From Lepturacanthus savala (taxonomy: Eukaryota > Chordata > Actinopteri > Scombriformes > Trichiuridae), in contig CM060481.1 in assembly GCA_030544235.1 (NCBI GenBank), forward strand, positions 19,503,892 to 19,567,891: DNA of 64,000 nt. Reading direction: 5' to 3'. This document shows, in pieces, positions 34,701-41,037 of this stretch (position 1 is its first letter; each line of letters begins with the position of its first letter). The notes beneath the pieces are model-generated. The model was not told the origin of the DNA, did not search any database, and saw nothing but the letters and a program-made list of their open reading frames with translations. A program made the translations under genes and the position numbers.

Positions 34701-37365
34701 GATGTGGGTGATGCTCTGGCTGATTTTCTTCTTTTTTTTTTTTTCTTCCATAATCCCTTTTACTCTTCCATACTAACTGGTAGTAGTTTGCATGTTGCCG
34801 TTAGTCCGGTTTAGATCCTGCTTGTGATGTGACGGATTTGCCGACATTCTTGTTCTCTTTGTGAACGGACAAGATGGTTCTGGGTTGTTGGTGTCGTAAC
34901 ACTTTCGTTGTCGTCTTGACTCTTTGAAAGACGACGACCTGACAATAGCGTGACTTGCAAAGCTTGACGGCAATCGTTCATATTTTACTGTGTACTACCA
35001 CGATGTACGCTCATCTTAATCTATTAAGACGACCTGAAAGCTCTGAAAGTCATGTTATTTGTTGTTGGTTAGTCAAGATGTTTCTGGATTGTGTCTTCTA
35101 ACATTTACTATGAACAGTTTTACTGTTTTAAAAGGGTGAATGTTATTTTGTTCATTGGCTTATTTATTTTCCTCTTTTTTTTCCTTTTTTTTTTTTTAAA
35201 TGTTCCTTTTCACAGAAATGCTGTAAGAATGAAGTGCAGATGCATGAATGCCACAGGCACCGTCCACCCTGCTCGCCTCTTTCCCTCACTAACAGAATTT
35301 GGTTTCAGATTTGGGTGAAAGTCGTTTATGTTGCGGTCAAATTGATGTTTCCTGGATTATTATATAAATTGTTATATTTATATAATAATTACATAATGTA
35401 GATTTTCAGGTTGAGTTGACAGAGGTGTAAGTGTGTGATGTTCTGTCTTCTGCAGATGCACGAGAAGGTCAGCTCTGATCTCAGCGTGGTACCGGAGAAC
35501 GAACCTCTGGACTCAGACACAGAGGCGGAGAAGAGCCTGATGGAACGCATTAAGTCCATCAAACAGGAGAAGTAAAGATGCATTTCTATCTCTGATCCCT
35601 GCATTATACAGACCCTTTCACAAAAAAATAGAATATCATGGAAAAGTTTATTCATTTCCATGATTCTATTAAAAAAGTTAGACTTTTATAGATTCAGGGC
35701 CCACAATTTAAACAGTTTCAAGTTTTTATTTGTTAATTTTTGCATATTTCAAACTTTCAGCTCAGCAACATTTTTTGGAATTCAAAGAATTAGAATACGT
35801 GATACTTCTCAGGTTTTGCAGGAAAGAAAAAAAGAAATTAGGATAACATCAAATCAGTGAAAAGATGGTACTTTCTAAATGATACGTCAATTTTCCTACG
35901 TTGGCTCAGGCTCAAAAGTGACCCGAGGATTAATCCGAGGAACACAACAGTTTCTTGAATTCCTGTTTTCTTGGCTTTTATGAGCTGGAAACAATAAAAA
36001 AAATAATTAAAATCGTTTAAATTGTGGGTCCTGAATCTATAATCGATAGTTATTTTTTTTATATAAAAATATGGAAATAAACTTTTCAATATTATTCAAT
36101 TTTTTTGGAAACAGTCTGTACTCTTCACCAGCCTCTCACTCCTTCGATGCTAATATCCTCTTGTCCTCCAGAGAGGATCTGGCCTGTCGGCTGCCAGAGA
36201 TGGAGCAGGCCGGATCGGACCAGGAGAACCTGGACTCCGAAGCCTCGCTGAGCTCTGAGAGTCTCTTAGACGAGCAGCAGCGCTCCTCCGCCCACAGCTC
36301 AGAGCCTGAAGGTCAGTATTGAGGTACAGTCCTTCCTCCTCTTTCCTTCTGCGTGTTTACTCACCTGTGGATTTCTGACCGGACCGCTGGGTTTGGCCCT
36401 TCCTGTCTTTTGTGGTGCAGGTCTGGACCAGTGATGGTGACGGGGGCGGTGCCTTCTGCTCTCTAACAAAGCAGGTTGGGGGAACAGCAACCCTGTTTGT
36501 GTGTGTGTGTGTGTGTGCGTGTACGTGTGTGTGTGTGCGCACCAACGTATGCATGTTAAATGCATGTGTGGCACCAGAGGCATGCTCAAACTAAACCTGA
36601 TCCAAACTGAAGTCTTTAAACATTCGGCACAGTTTGAAATCAACCGTTTGCCTGATCGTGCCGCCGTGATCCTAACGTTTTGGTAGATAACATGGTTGGT
36701 TGATCTTCCATTAGTCTCCACTCTCTTAGGAATGCAGTGTGAATCTAACAAGCAGCTTCAGAGGGAATCGAGTTCATCTTCCTCAACTCTTCCTCTCTCC
36801 TCCCTCTCCTCCAGGACAAGGTGGCCTTCAGACGAGGAGATCCAGGCCAGTTTGCCCGCCCAAACCACCCGACCTCGCTCAGCGACTCAAAGTCCCCGGT
36901 GGATACGTCTCTCTGCCAAACCTCACCCCTGCTAGCTCCTCCTCTTCCGTGTCCAGCTGTGCTTCTTCCACCTCCGATTCCTCCTCCCGGCGTCTGCTGC
37001 TGCAACGCCGCAACCCCATCATTCCGGGCACGGTCAAACTCCCCCCGGGCATCGTCGCCCAGTCCGCAGCCCCGGGTGCGGCCCAGGCTCCCGCCCCTCC
37101 TGGAACCCGGGGTTTCAAGTACTTGATCAGGAGACGGGAGCAGCCCGGCCGCCGCAGAGACAGCACCCAGTCCCTGTACATCAACAGCCCCGAGTGTGAC
37201 CTGCTGTTGCATTTCTCCTCCTGCCCTCCCTCCGCTTCCTCCTCCTCTTCCTCCATCTCCGCGGTGCCGCCCTCTGCTCAGTTCCAGCGCCACGAAACGC
37301 AAGCCTCGAAGGGCCAGAGACGTTTTTCTGACCCGGACATACCTTACATGGACGATGACGCCTGA
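605..37365 (+). CDS. myo9b: Unconventional myosin IXb (MYO9B), 3' 41 exons; 5' end outside window
   Basis: This is a class IX myosin, an actin-based motor with a RhoGAP tail that switches off Rho GTPases. Exons: 605-1114, 11340-11434, 14759-14821, 16299-16398, 17008-17108, 17449-17578, 17694-17783, 18306-18422, 18557-18691, 19301-19422, 19514-19655, 19803-19998, 21192-21267, 21769-21861, 23367-23480, 24262-24301, 24510-24632, 24730-24810, 24969-25079, 25402-25527, 25646-25795, 25911-26071, 26687-27844, 27987-28059, 28346-28461, 29107-29225, 29884-30077, 30178-30285, 30394-30564, 30661-30699, 30818-30929, 31018-31091, 31777-31969, 32079-32207, 32404-32509, 33292-33423, 33543-33666, 34548-34598, 35456-35571, 36172-36311, 36815-37365. 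All junctions are GT/AG, phases agree throughout, and the sum is 6,582 nt (2,193 residues plus TGA). Residues below are numbered from the codon at 605. Motor motifs, IQ motifs, C1 and RhoGAP appear in the MYO9 order. MYO9B rather than MYO9A is inferred from the shorter loop 2, from tail blocks recalled from human MYO9B, and from the downstream neighbour USE1. No frameshift or premature stop is seen. The start and RA domain are missing because of the window edge. Confidence 0.97.
1115..11339 (+). other. MYO9B intron 1 (10.2 kb)
   Basis: By far the longest intron of the gene. I see no conserved coding segment, RNA gene or intact transposon in it. The longest open frame (8250-8627) has no recognisable domain and no splice logic. 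It contains a long CT microsatellite near its 3' end (listed separately). A large first intron inside the motor is a plausible place for enhancers or alternative promoters, but nothing in the sequence proves one. Confidence 0.7.
10637..10753. repeat. Compound (CA)n-(CT)n microsatellite
   Basis: A short CA-rich stretch runs into about 39 uninterrupted CT units (10675-10753). It creates spurious Leu-Ser open reading frames. It lies in intron 1, about 590 bases upstream of exon 2. Confidence 0.97.
12549..12734. mobile_element. Foldback (inverted-repeat) miniature element in intron 2
   Basis: The arms 12549-12581 and 12702-12734 are inverted repeats of 33 bases with one mismatch (both read GAAAATATCTTGTTTTTGG from the outside). 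The 120-base centre is AT-rich. The motif resembles a common teleost interspersed repeat. No transposase is present, so it is at most a non-autonomous copy. Confidence 0.7.
12857..12893. repeat. Alternating (TG)n-(CG)n tract
   Basis: 37 bases of strict purine-pyrimidine alternation, TG repeats running into five CG units and back to TG. This composition favours Z-DNA under negative supercoiling. Confidence 0.9.
14631..14655. repeat. (AC)n microsatellite
   Basis: About 12 AC units in intron 2, 104 bases before the exon at 14759. Confidence 0.95.
14822..16298 (+). other. MYO9B intron 3
   Basis: 1.5 kb of AT-rich intronic sequence. I see no gene, RNA or clear repeat. Confidence 0.65.
16443..16599. 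mobile_element. hAT-type MITE in intron 4
   Basis: 157-base element with terminal inverted repeats: left CAGGAGTCTCCGACCC, right (reverse complement) CAGAGATCTCCAACCC. It is flanked by an 8-base duplication, GTTTACAG at 16435-16442 and GTTTACAA at 16600-16607 (7 of 8 match). An 8-base target duplication and CAG-type ends fit hAT elements. No transposase is encoded. Confidence 0.75.
17784..19300 (+). other. Introns flanking the switch II exons
   Basis: The introns at 17784-18305 and 18692-19300 are AT-rich with poly-T runs. I see no gene or clear mobile element in either. Confidence 0.6.
19999..21191 (+). other. MYO9B intron 12
   Basis: 1.2 kb, no coding signal and no recognised repeat. It separates the conserved motor core from the variable loop-2 exons. 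Confidence 0.6.
21862..23366 (+). other. MYO9B intron 14, with pyrimidine tract and (TG)n at its acceptor
   Basis: 1.5 kb without coding signal. From 23205 to 23330 it is strongly pyrimidine-rich, then a (TG)n tract (23333-23357) lies between that tract and the acceptor AG at 23365-23366. Confidence 0.75.
23333..23357 (+). repeat. (TG)n microsatellite beside a splice acceptor
   Basis: About 12 TG units end 9 bases before the AG of the exon at 23367. The usual pyrimidine tract is displaced upstream. UG repeats at this position bind the splicing repressor TDP-43 in known vertebrate cases such as CFTR exon 9. Confidence 0.9.
23481..24261 (+). other. MYO9B intron 15
   Basis: 0.8 kb, no coding signal. 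A C-rich run (about 24060-24090) precedes a pseudo-acceptor at about 24098 with no conserved exon behind it. Confidence 0.6.
25646..26071 (+). other. myo9b: Neck region with four IQ motifs
   Basis: Two exons encode the light-chain-binding lever arm. Four IQ-type repeats can be read: [15 protein letters not shown] (878-892), [18 protein letters not shown] (from 900), [15 protein letters not shown], and [17 protein letters not shown] ending at about 959. These bind calmodulin or related light chains in this family. The first repeat has LQ in place of IQ, a common variant. Confidence 0.9.
26072..26686 (+). other. MYO9B intron before the large tail exon
   Basis: 0.6 kb, AT-rich. An open frame reads through its 3' part into the tail exon, but the acceptor at 26685-26686 and the frame continuity from the exon ending at 26071 show it is intronic. 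Confidence 0.75.
26687..27844 (+). other. myo9b: Large tail exon: ER/K-rich helix, acidic stretch and basic Ser/Thr-rich part
   Basis: This 1,158-nt exon directly follows the IQ motifs. Residues 965-1044 (bases 26703-26942) are almost only E, R, K, A and Q, with alternating EEEE and RRR blocks. About 100 strongly acidic residues follow (for example [17 protein letters not shown]), then a Ser/Thr/Pro-rich segment with [15 protein letters not shown], a motif shared with human MYO9B as I recall it (EKRESRRQRGLEH). The DNA strand is strongly purine-biased across 26736-26960. The long minus-strand open frames opposite this exon follow from that composition and are not genes. Confidence 0.9.
28462..29106 (+). 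other. MYO9B intron in the variable tail
   Basis: 0.65 kb with nothing recognisable in it. Confidence 0.6.
29652..29770 (+). repeat. Teleost interspersed repeat fragment
   Basis: Starts with GGCAAGGCAAGTTTATTTGT and continues into a motif about 'filling' AAAGTGCTTTACATAAAA, then an A-rich tail. This is a repeat tail I recognise as very common in fish introns; the family name is not certain. It lies in the intron 29226-29883. Confidence 0.55.
30818..31091 (+). other. myo9b: C1 (phorbol-ester type) zinc-binding domain
   Basis: Two exons give the complete C1 pattern: H1625, then C1638 and C1641 (H-x12-C-x2-C), C1654 and C1657, H1662, C1665, C1673 and C1677. All eight zinc ligands (two His, six Cys) are present plus one extra Cys (C1661) next to H1662. 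Class IX C1 domains are of the atypical kind, not expected to bind diacylglycerol strongly; that is family knowledge, not visible here. Confidence 0.93.
31182..31600 (+). mobile_element. Probable hAT-related repeat remnant in the intron before the RhoGAP exons
   Basis: The start CAGTCGCGTCAAAC followed by GGGCCACATT and GGACCAGTAAAA resembles a widespread fish hAT-derived repeat. The right end is not clear and there is no coding capacity. Confidence 0.4.
31777..33666 (+). other. myo9b: RhoGAP domain
   Basis: Five exons (31777-31969, 32079-32207, 32404-32509, 33292-33423, 33543-33666) encode residues 1681-1908. The arginine finger lies in GIYRKSG (R1727), followed by [23 protein letters not shown] and [14 protein letters not shown]. 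These are the standard GTPase-binding and catalytic blocks, so the domain should be active and accelerate GTP hydrolysis on Rho. An acidic helix ([13 protein letters not shown]) closes it. Confidence 0.95.
32570..32790 (-). repeat. Possible interspersed repeat in a RhoGAP intron
   Basis: Read on the minus strand, the segment containing GTGCATTATGAAGGGATCTT resembles a repeat seen often in fish genomes. The assignment is from recall only and the ends are not defined. The remainder of intron 32510-33291 shows nothing. Confidence 0.35.
33884..34483. mobile_element. PIF/Harbinger-like MITE in a MYO9B intron
   Basis: 600-base element with inverted ends GGCGACGTGCAGACTGCAG (left) and, reversed, GGCTACGTTCAGACTGCAG (right). 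It is flanked by a 3-base duplication TTA (33881-33883 and 34484-34486). A TTA/TAA target and GG-starting ends fit PIF/Harbinger. No transposase is encoded. Confidence 0.75.
34599..35455 (+). other. MYO9B intron following the 51-nt exon
   Basis: 0.86 kb with two long poly-T runs (about 34731-34744 and 35173-35198). No gene or mobile element is evident. Confidence 0.6.
35609..36118. mobile_element. Tc1/mariner-type MITE with long inverted repeats
   Basis: 510-base element between TA dinucleotides (35607-35608 and 36119-36120). The left end CAGACCCTTTCAC and the reversed right end CAGACTGTTTCCA pair. The arms also share TATAGATTCAGG and CCCACAATTTAAAC further in. TA target and long arms fit a deleted Tc1/mariner element. 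It ends 53 bases before the exon at 36172. Confidence 0.75.
36498..36538. repeat. (GT)n microsatellite
   Basis: Imperfect GT repeat in the last MYO9B intron (36312-36814). Confidence 0.93.
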
Positions 37366-38640
37366 CCAAGGCTGAACAGAAAAGCTGGCAAAAAGGATGA
37401 CGGGCAACAACGTCTCAGCGGACAGAAGGAAAAAGAAGAACAAACGGCACAGAGAGTCGCCACGAATGACGATGATTGACTTTTGAAAGGCAGGATAGAA
37501 GAATTGCAACCTCTGCAAAGTGAGAGCGAGAGAGGAGCCACAGCGGATCCACAAAGTCGAACGAGGCCGTTGCTGTTGCCCGTGGAAACTAATCGAGAAA
37601 CCGCAAAAGTTTCTAAAGTCGTGTTGTCTCAGATGACAGTAAAGTTAACTGGACAAAGATGTTGCCAAGCACCTTTTCTATCATTTTAATATATTGCGGT
37701 TCCTGTTTATAAATCCAGTCGAGGAAAAAGGCTGTGTTTTCTGTAGCTTCATAATAATGGATAAGCAAATGTTTTCTTTCTCCTGTTTTTTTTTTAAATA
37801 CATTTGTGCTAATTCAAGGAAATATTGCAGGTTCCAGTCGCACTTTCCCATTTCTTAGTCCTAATGAATAAGTGGAACCCACATGTTCACTGAAATATTA
37901 GCTTGTGCCTTGATAATGTACAGAAAGTTGAAAGAAACCCATTTTTTATGTCCTAATTAAACGCTTACAGAGGGAGAGGTGGTTTTCAGGAAAAAGGGGA
38001 GGAAGGAGGTACCTTTGTGTCTTACACTTCTGTGTTGAATTGTACTGAATCGACAAGACATGTTTGAAACAAGGCCCTAACACGCATGTTGTGTCGTCAC
38101 AGCCGCTACATTTGACTCTTTCCCACATTCCCCTTTGATCTGCTGCACAAAAAACATCAGATATGAAGGCATTGCCTTCACATAGCAAAGGGAAAAGGGA
38201 GCAGCACACACCACTTTTTTTTTTCCTTTTGAAATGACAAAAACACACAAAACCCCAGCTACCACGCAAGAACCGTGCCACGACGTCTGTAAAGCTCGAA
38301 GTCCTCGACCTCACTTTTTCCTTTCTAAAATGAACGTTGCTTCACTCTGCTGCGGACGGCCTCGTTACCAGCGGGTTCTGCTGAAGCGTGGCCTCGGCCA
38401 ACTTACTTTGTAATGTAATACTAATGTTCTCTCTGACTGCTGTTGAATGATGTTTGTCTGGATTCTGAGGAAGATGTGTAATGTGTAACAGAGAGTGTAT
38501 GGTTGGGACTGAATGACGTGAGCTGTAATGGTTATTAGTATTAACATGACAATACAGAACGTGACGCTTGTAAAATCTGCTGCTGTGTGTTTTAATCGGA
38601 TACAGTCTGAACGTTTTCAAACATTGATTTGAGTTATGCC
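37366..38640 (+). other. MYO9B 3' UTR and flank
   Basis: Non-coding, single-copy-looking sequence after the stop. The UTR end cannot be fixed from the sequence. Confidence 0.5.
37956..37961 (+). promoter_or_regulatory. myo9b: Possible MYO9B polyadenylation signal (ATTAAA)
   Basis: ATTAAA lies 591 bases after the MYO9B stop. No canonical AATAAA is seen between the stop and 38,640, so this variant is the best candidate in the near 3' UTR. The real 3' end could be further downstream. Confidence 0.35.
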
Positions 38641-38832
38641 CAAATCAATCCTTGCTAATTCAATGCTAACTCTCGCTTATAGTGATAATGATGAAGTTTT
38701 AACTCTTGATTTAGATCTTCTAAAAACAAAAAAAGAGGGCTTAACAGGTGGATTTAGCCCCTTAACACCAATATTTTGACTGTTTTTTTTCTTTACATTT
38801 TCACATTTAAACATAAGAGTAGTATCTAAAGG

Positions 38833-39410
38833 TTAAAGGTCCCATATTGTGAAAAGTGACAGTAAAATTACTTTAGGATTATAAAATGTTTTAGGTGTTA
38901 TATACTGTTAATACTGCTCTGTGTTTCAAAATGTTGAATGCACACAAACCATACACAGAAACTGTGCTTTCAAGCAAGCCATTGGGACTCAGGGACTACA
39001 TGTATTTTAGACTATAGATCCAGCCTGACACAAAATATGTATTCTCCCAGATTAATGAACCAACAAGGGTCTGTCCTGTTTTATTTTATATGTCTATCGG
39101 ATCAGGAGTAACACCACTGGTGAGTATGGAGAACTTCCTTCATTCTTAGCTCAACATCCAGAGGGATTTTATTATTTGTTTATTAGGGCCCTCCTTAGCT
39201 ACAGCATAACTGCAGTTATTCTTCCTGGGGTCCAGCAACATTTTAAAATAATACAGTACTAAACATGTTTTTTTATTTGCAGTATTTTAATATTCTCTCT
39301 ATTTCCCTTGGCGAAGAGACATTCCACATAATAAAATCAGGGATACATGTACGTATTTCAGGCAGGCACAAAAAAAGTGTATACTGTCAATTAATGAAGA
39401 AACGAGGGTC
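38833..39410 (+). repeat. Repeat-derived segment starting TTAAAGGTCCCAT
   Basis: The start TTAAAGGTCCCATATTGTG matches the ends of piggyBac-like miniature elements common in fish. No matching right end was found. The following sequence shows internal similarity: the block around 39010 (GACTATAGATCCAGCCTGAC) recurs in changed form around 40473. Confidence 0.45.
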
Positions 39411-39411
39411 T

Positions 39412-39484
39412 GCGCCCTCTAGTGGAGAATAAAATGAACTGCAGCTATAGACTGCAGTTTGTTGTTTTCTCCGCGAGGGGGCGC
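39412..39484. repeat. Palindrome with two CTCF-like motifs, copy 1
   Basis: Arms 39412-39444 and 39452-39484 (33 bases each, 26 matching) around a 7-base loop. The left arm carries GCGCCCTCTAGTGG (a CTCF-like core on the minus strand), and the right side CCGCGAGGGGGCGCC (CTCF-like on the plus strand, 39471-39485). Confidence 0.75.
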
Positions 39485-39499
39485 CAGAGCGGAGTTTCT

Positions 39500-40130
39500 G
39501 AATAGTTTATATTAGTTTATATTAGGGTTATTTAGTTTTTATGCTTAATTGTAGTTTGGTAGTTTTGATTTTTTTTGGTTTACTTTTTGTATTGATTTCA
39601 TTTTAATTGTCTTAATTTTTTAAATTTTAAATTAATTTTAGGTTTTATTTTTTATAGGATGGTTAATTAATTTTAGGTTTTATTTTTATTAGTTTTATTT
39701 TAGTTTCTTTTAGTTTTTAAAATTAGTTTTTTTTTAATTCAGTTTAGTTAAAATTTAGTTTATTTTGTATTTTTATTTTCGGTTTTTTTTAGTTTAATTT
39801 AGTTTTAGTTTATTTTTTTATTTTCATTTTAGTTTTTTTAAATGCTAAGTTTTAGTTTTTAGCTGAGAGTTGGTTCAAATTTTTTAGGTTTACTTATAAA
39901 ATCTTCAAAAATGCAAATTTTAAAAGAATGACGAGAATCCCAGCCAAGACAGCCAGCAGGACATCTAAATGGGTTGTAAATGTCAAAAACAGTAAGTTTA
40001 CAATTGTTTGTATTTTTATTTTAGTTTGTATTAGTTTTGGTTTTATGTTTTTAAATGATTAGTTTGAGTTTTTATTAGGATTAGTTCCATTTTAATGCTT
40101 AGTTTATATTAGCAAAAACCGTCATTAACT
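39500..40130 (+). repeat. Degenerate TTTTAGTTT-rich tract
   Basis: About 630 bases of AT-rich sequence made of variants of TTTTAGTTTTATTTTAGTTT. It separates the two CTCF-like palindromes and continues in part to about 40430. Confidence 0.8.
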
Positions 40131-40133
40131 CGG

Positions 40134-40199
40134 GCGCACTCTAGTGGAGAATAAAGTGAACTGCAGCTGCAGTTTGTCGTATTCTCCATTAGAGGGCGC
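40134..40199. repeat. Palindrome with two CTCF-like motifs, copy 2
   Basis: Arms 40134-40166 and 40167-40199 with no spacer (26 of 33 matching). It is a diverged second copy of the element at 39412, carrying GCGCACTCTAGTGG on the left and CCATTAGAGGGCGCC on the right (40186-40200). Confidence 0.75.
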
Positions 40200-40779
40200 C
40201 AGTGCTCCGTTCGGGAATAATTAATAGTATTTTTTTTAATGCTTAGTTGTAGTTTTTGATTTTTTTAGTTTTGGTTTATTTTTTTAGCAATTTTATTTTA
40301 GTTCTATTTTATTTTTTTTAATGCTTAAGATAGAGAATAGATAAGTCCTTGTCATTACACCTAAATAGTATTAGTTTTTAACACAGTTGTATATTCGTTT
40401 TTTAATAGTTTAGTTTTATTTTTTATTAGTTTCCTCTTTCCTAGTTCACTTTACAGAATGTTACATATTATTTTAGACTACAAAGCCAGGCTGACACATC
40501 ATTTATCCCCAGTCAATTACACCATTGTTTACAGCGCTGCATTCACTTTAATGAAGCCTACATTTCGAGTCGATGTGTAATAGGATTAGTTGCAGAGATC
40601 TTGATTCCACAATAGTATAAGCGTCCACCCTATGTGGTACAATATAAAATATGTCACCATACAGTGAAATAAAAGCGTTTCTTTTTAATAAATGCAGTAC
40701 GTGACCTTAACAAAACGTCTTTGGTAAAACTACAACACGAAAATCATGAAAAGAAAAACCGAAGCGTAGCTCCACCTCC

Positions 40780-41037
40780 TCATTGAGCGCGCGCGCGCTC
40801 CCGCGACACAATCCTTATTAAGGCGACCGTCGCACCGCAGAACACAATGGCGGCTTCTACATTTAATAAGCATACACGTTAGGCTCTTTACATTCAAAAC
40901 ATAAGATAGCAGCGTTTTTAAAGTACGTTTATACAATAGTTCTTCTAACGAAAGATTGTTAGTTTGCTGCGCCCACGTCACGTCGCGCCTCAACCGTGTC
41001 GACGTCAAACTGCGGCGACGGTGCGTCAGCTTCCAAC
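40780..41037 (+). promoter_or_regulatory. use1: CpG-rich promoter region of USE1
   Basis: CpG density rises sharply here and continues to about 41220. Visible elements are a (GC)n palindrome (about 40785-40800), a YY1-like ATGGCGGC (40847-40854) and CACGTCACGTC and GACGTCA sites (CRE/E-box-like) near 40975-41007. There is no clear TATA box, which fits a housekeeping gene. A start site between about 40800 and 41030 is inferred. Confidence 0.6.
40847..40882 (+). other. Possible upstream ORF in the USE1 5' flank
   Basis: ATG to TAG, 11 codons (MAASTFNKHTR), 156 bases before the USE1 start. It matters only if transcription begins upstream of 40847. Confidence 0.3.

Larger units (their letters stand above)
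34548..37365 (+). other. myo9b: MYO9B C-terminal tail and stop
   Basis: Exon 34548-34598 is only 51 nt and encodes [11 protein letters not shown], matching a short block after the GAP domain in human MYO9B. Exons 35456-35571 and 36172-36311 encode [19 protein letters not shown] and a Ser/Glu-rich run ([19 protein letters not shown]). The last exon is Pro/Ser-rich and basic, contains [12 protein letters not shown] and [10 protein letters not shown], and stops with TGA at 37363-37365. The tail probably carries phosphorylation sites; that is inference. Confidence 0.92.

Noticed and set aside
36745..37554. 269-codon open frame on the minus strand
   Set aside because: Lies opposite the last MYO9B exon, whose GC-rich Ser/Pro codons leave the antisense open. 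The plus frame has the conserved tail motifs and correct splice phase; the minus frame matches nothing I know.
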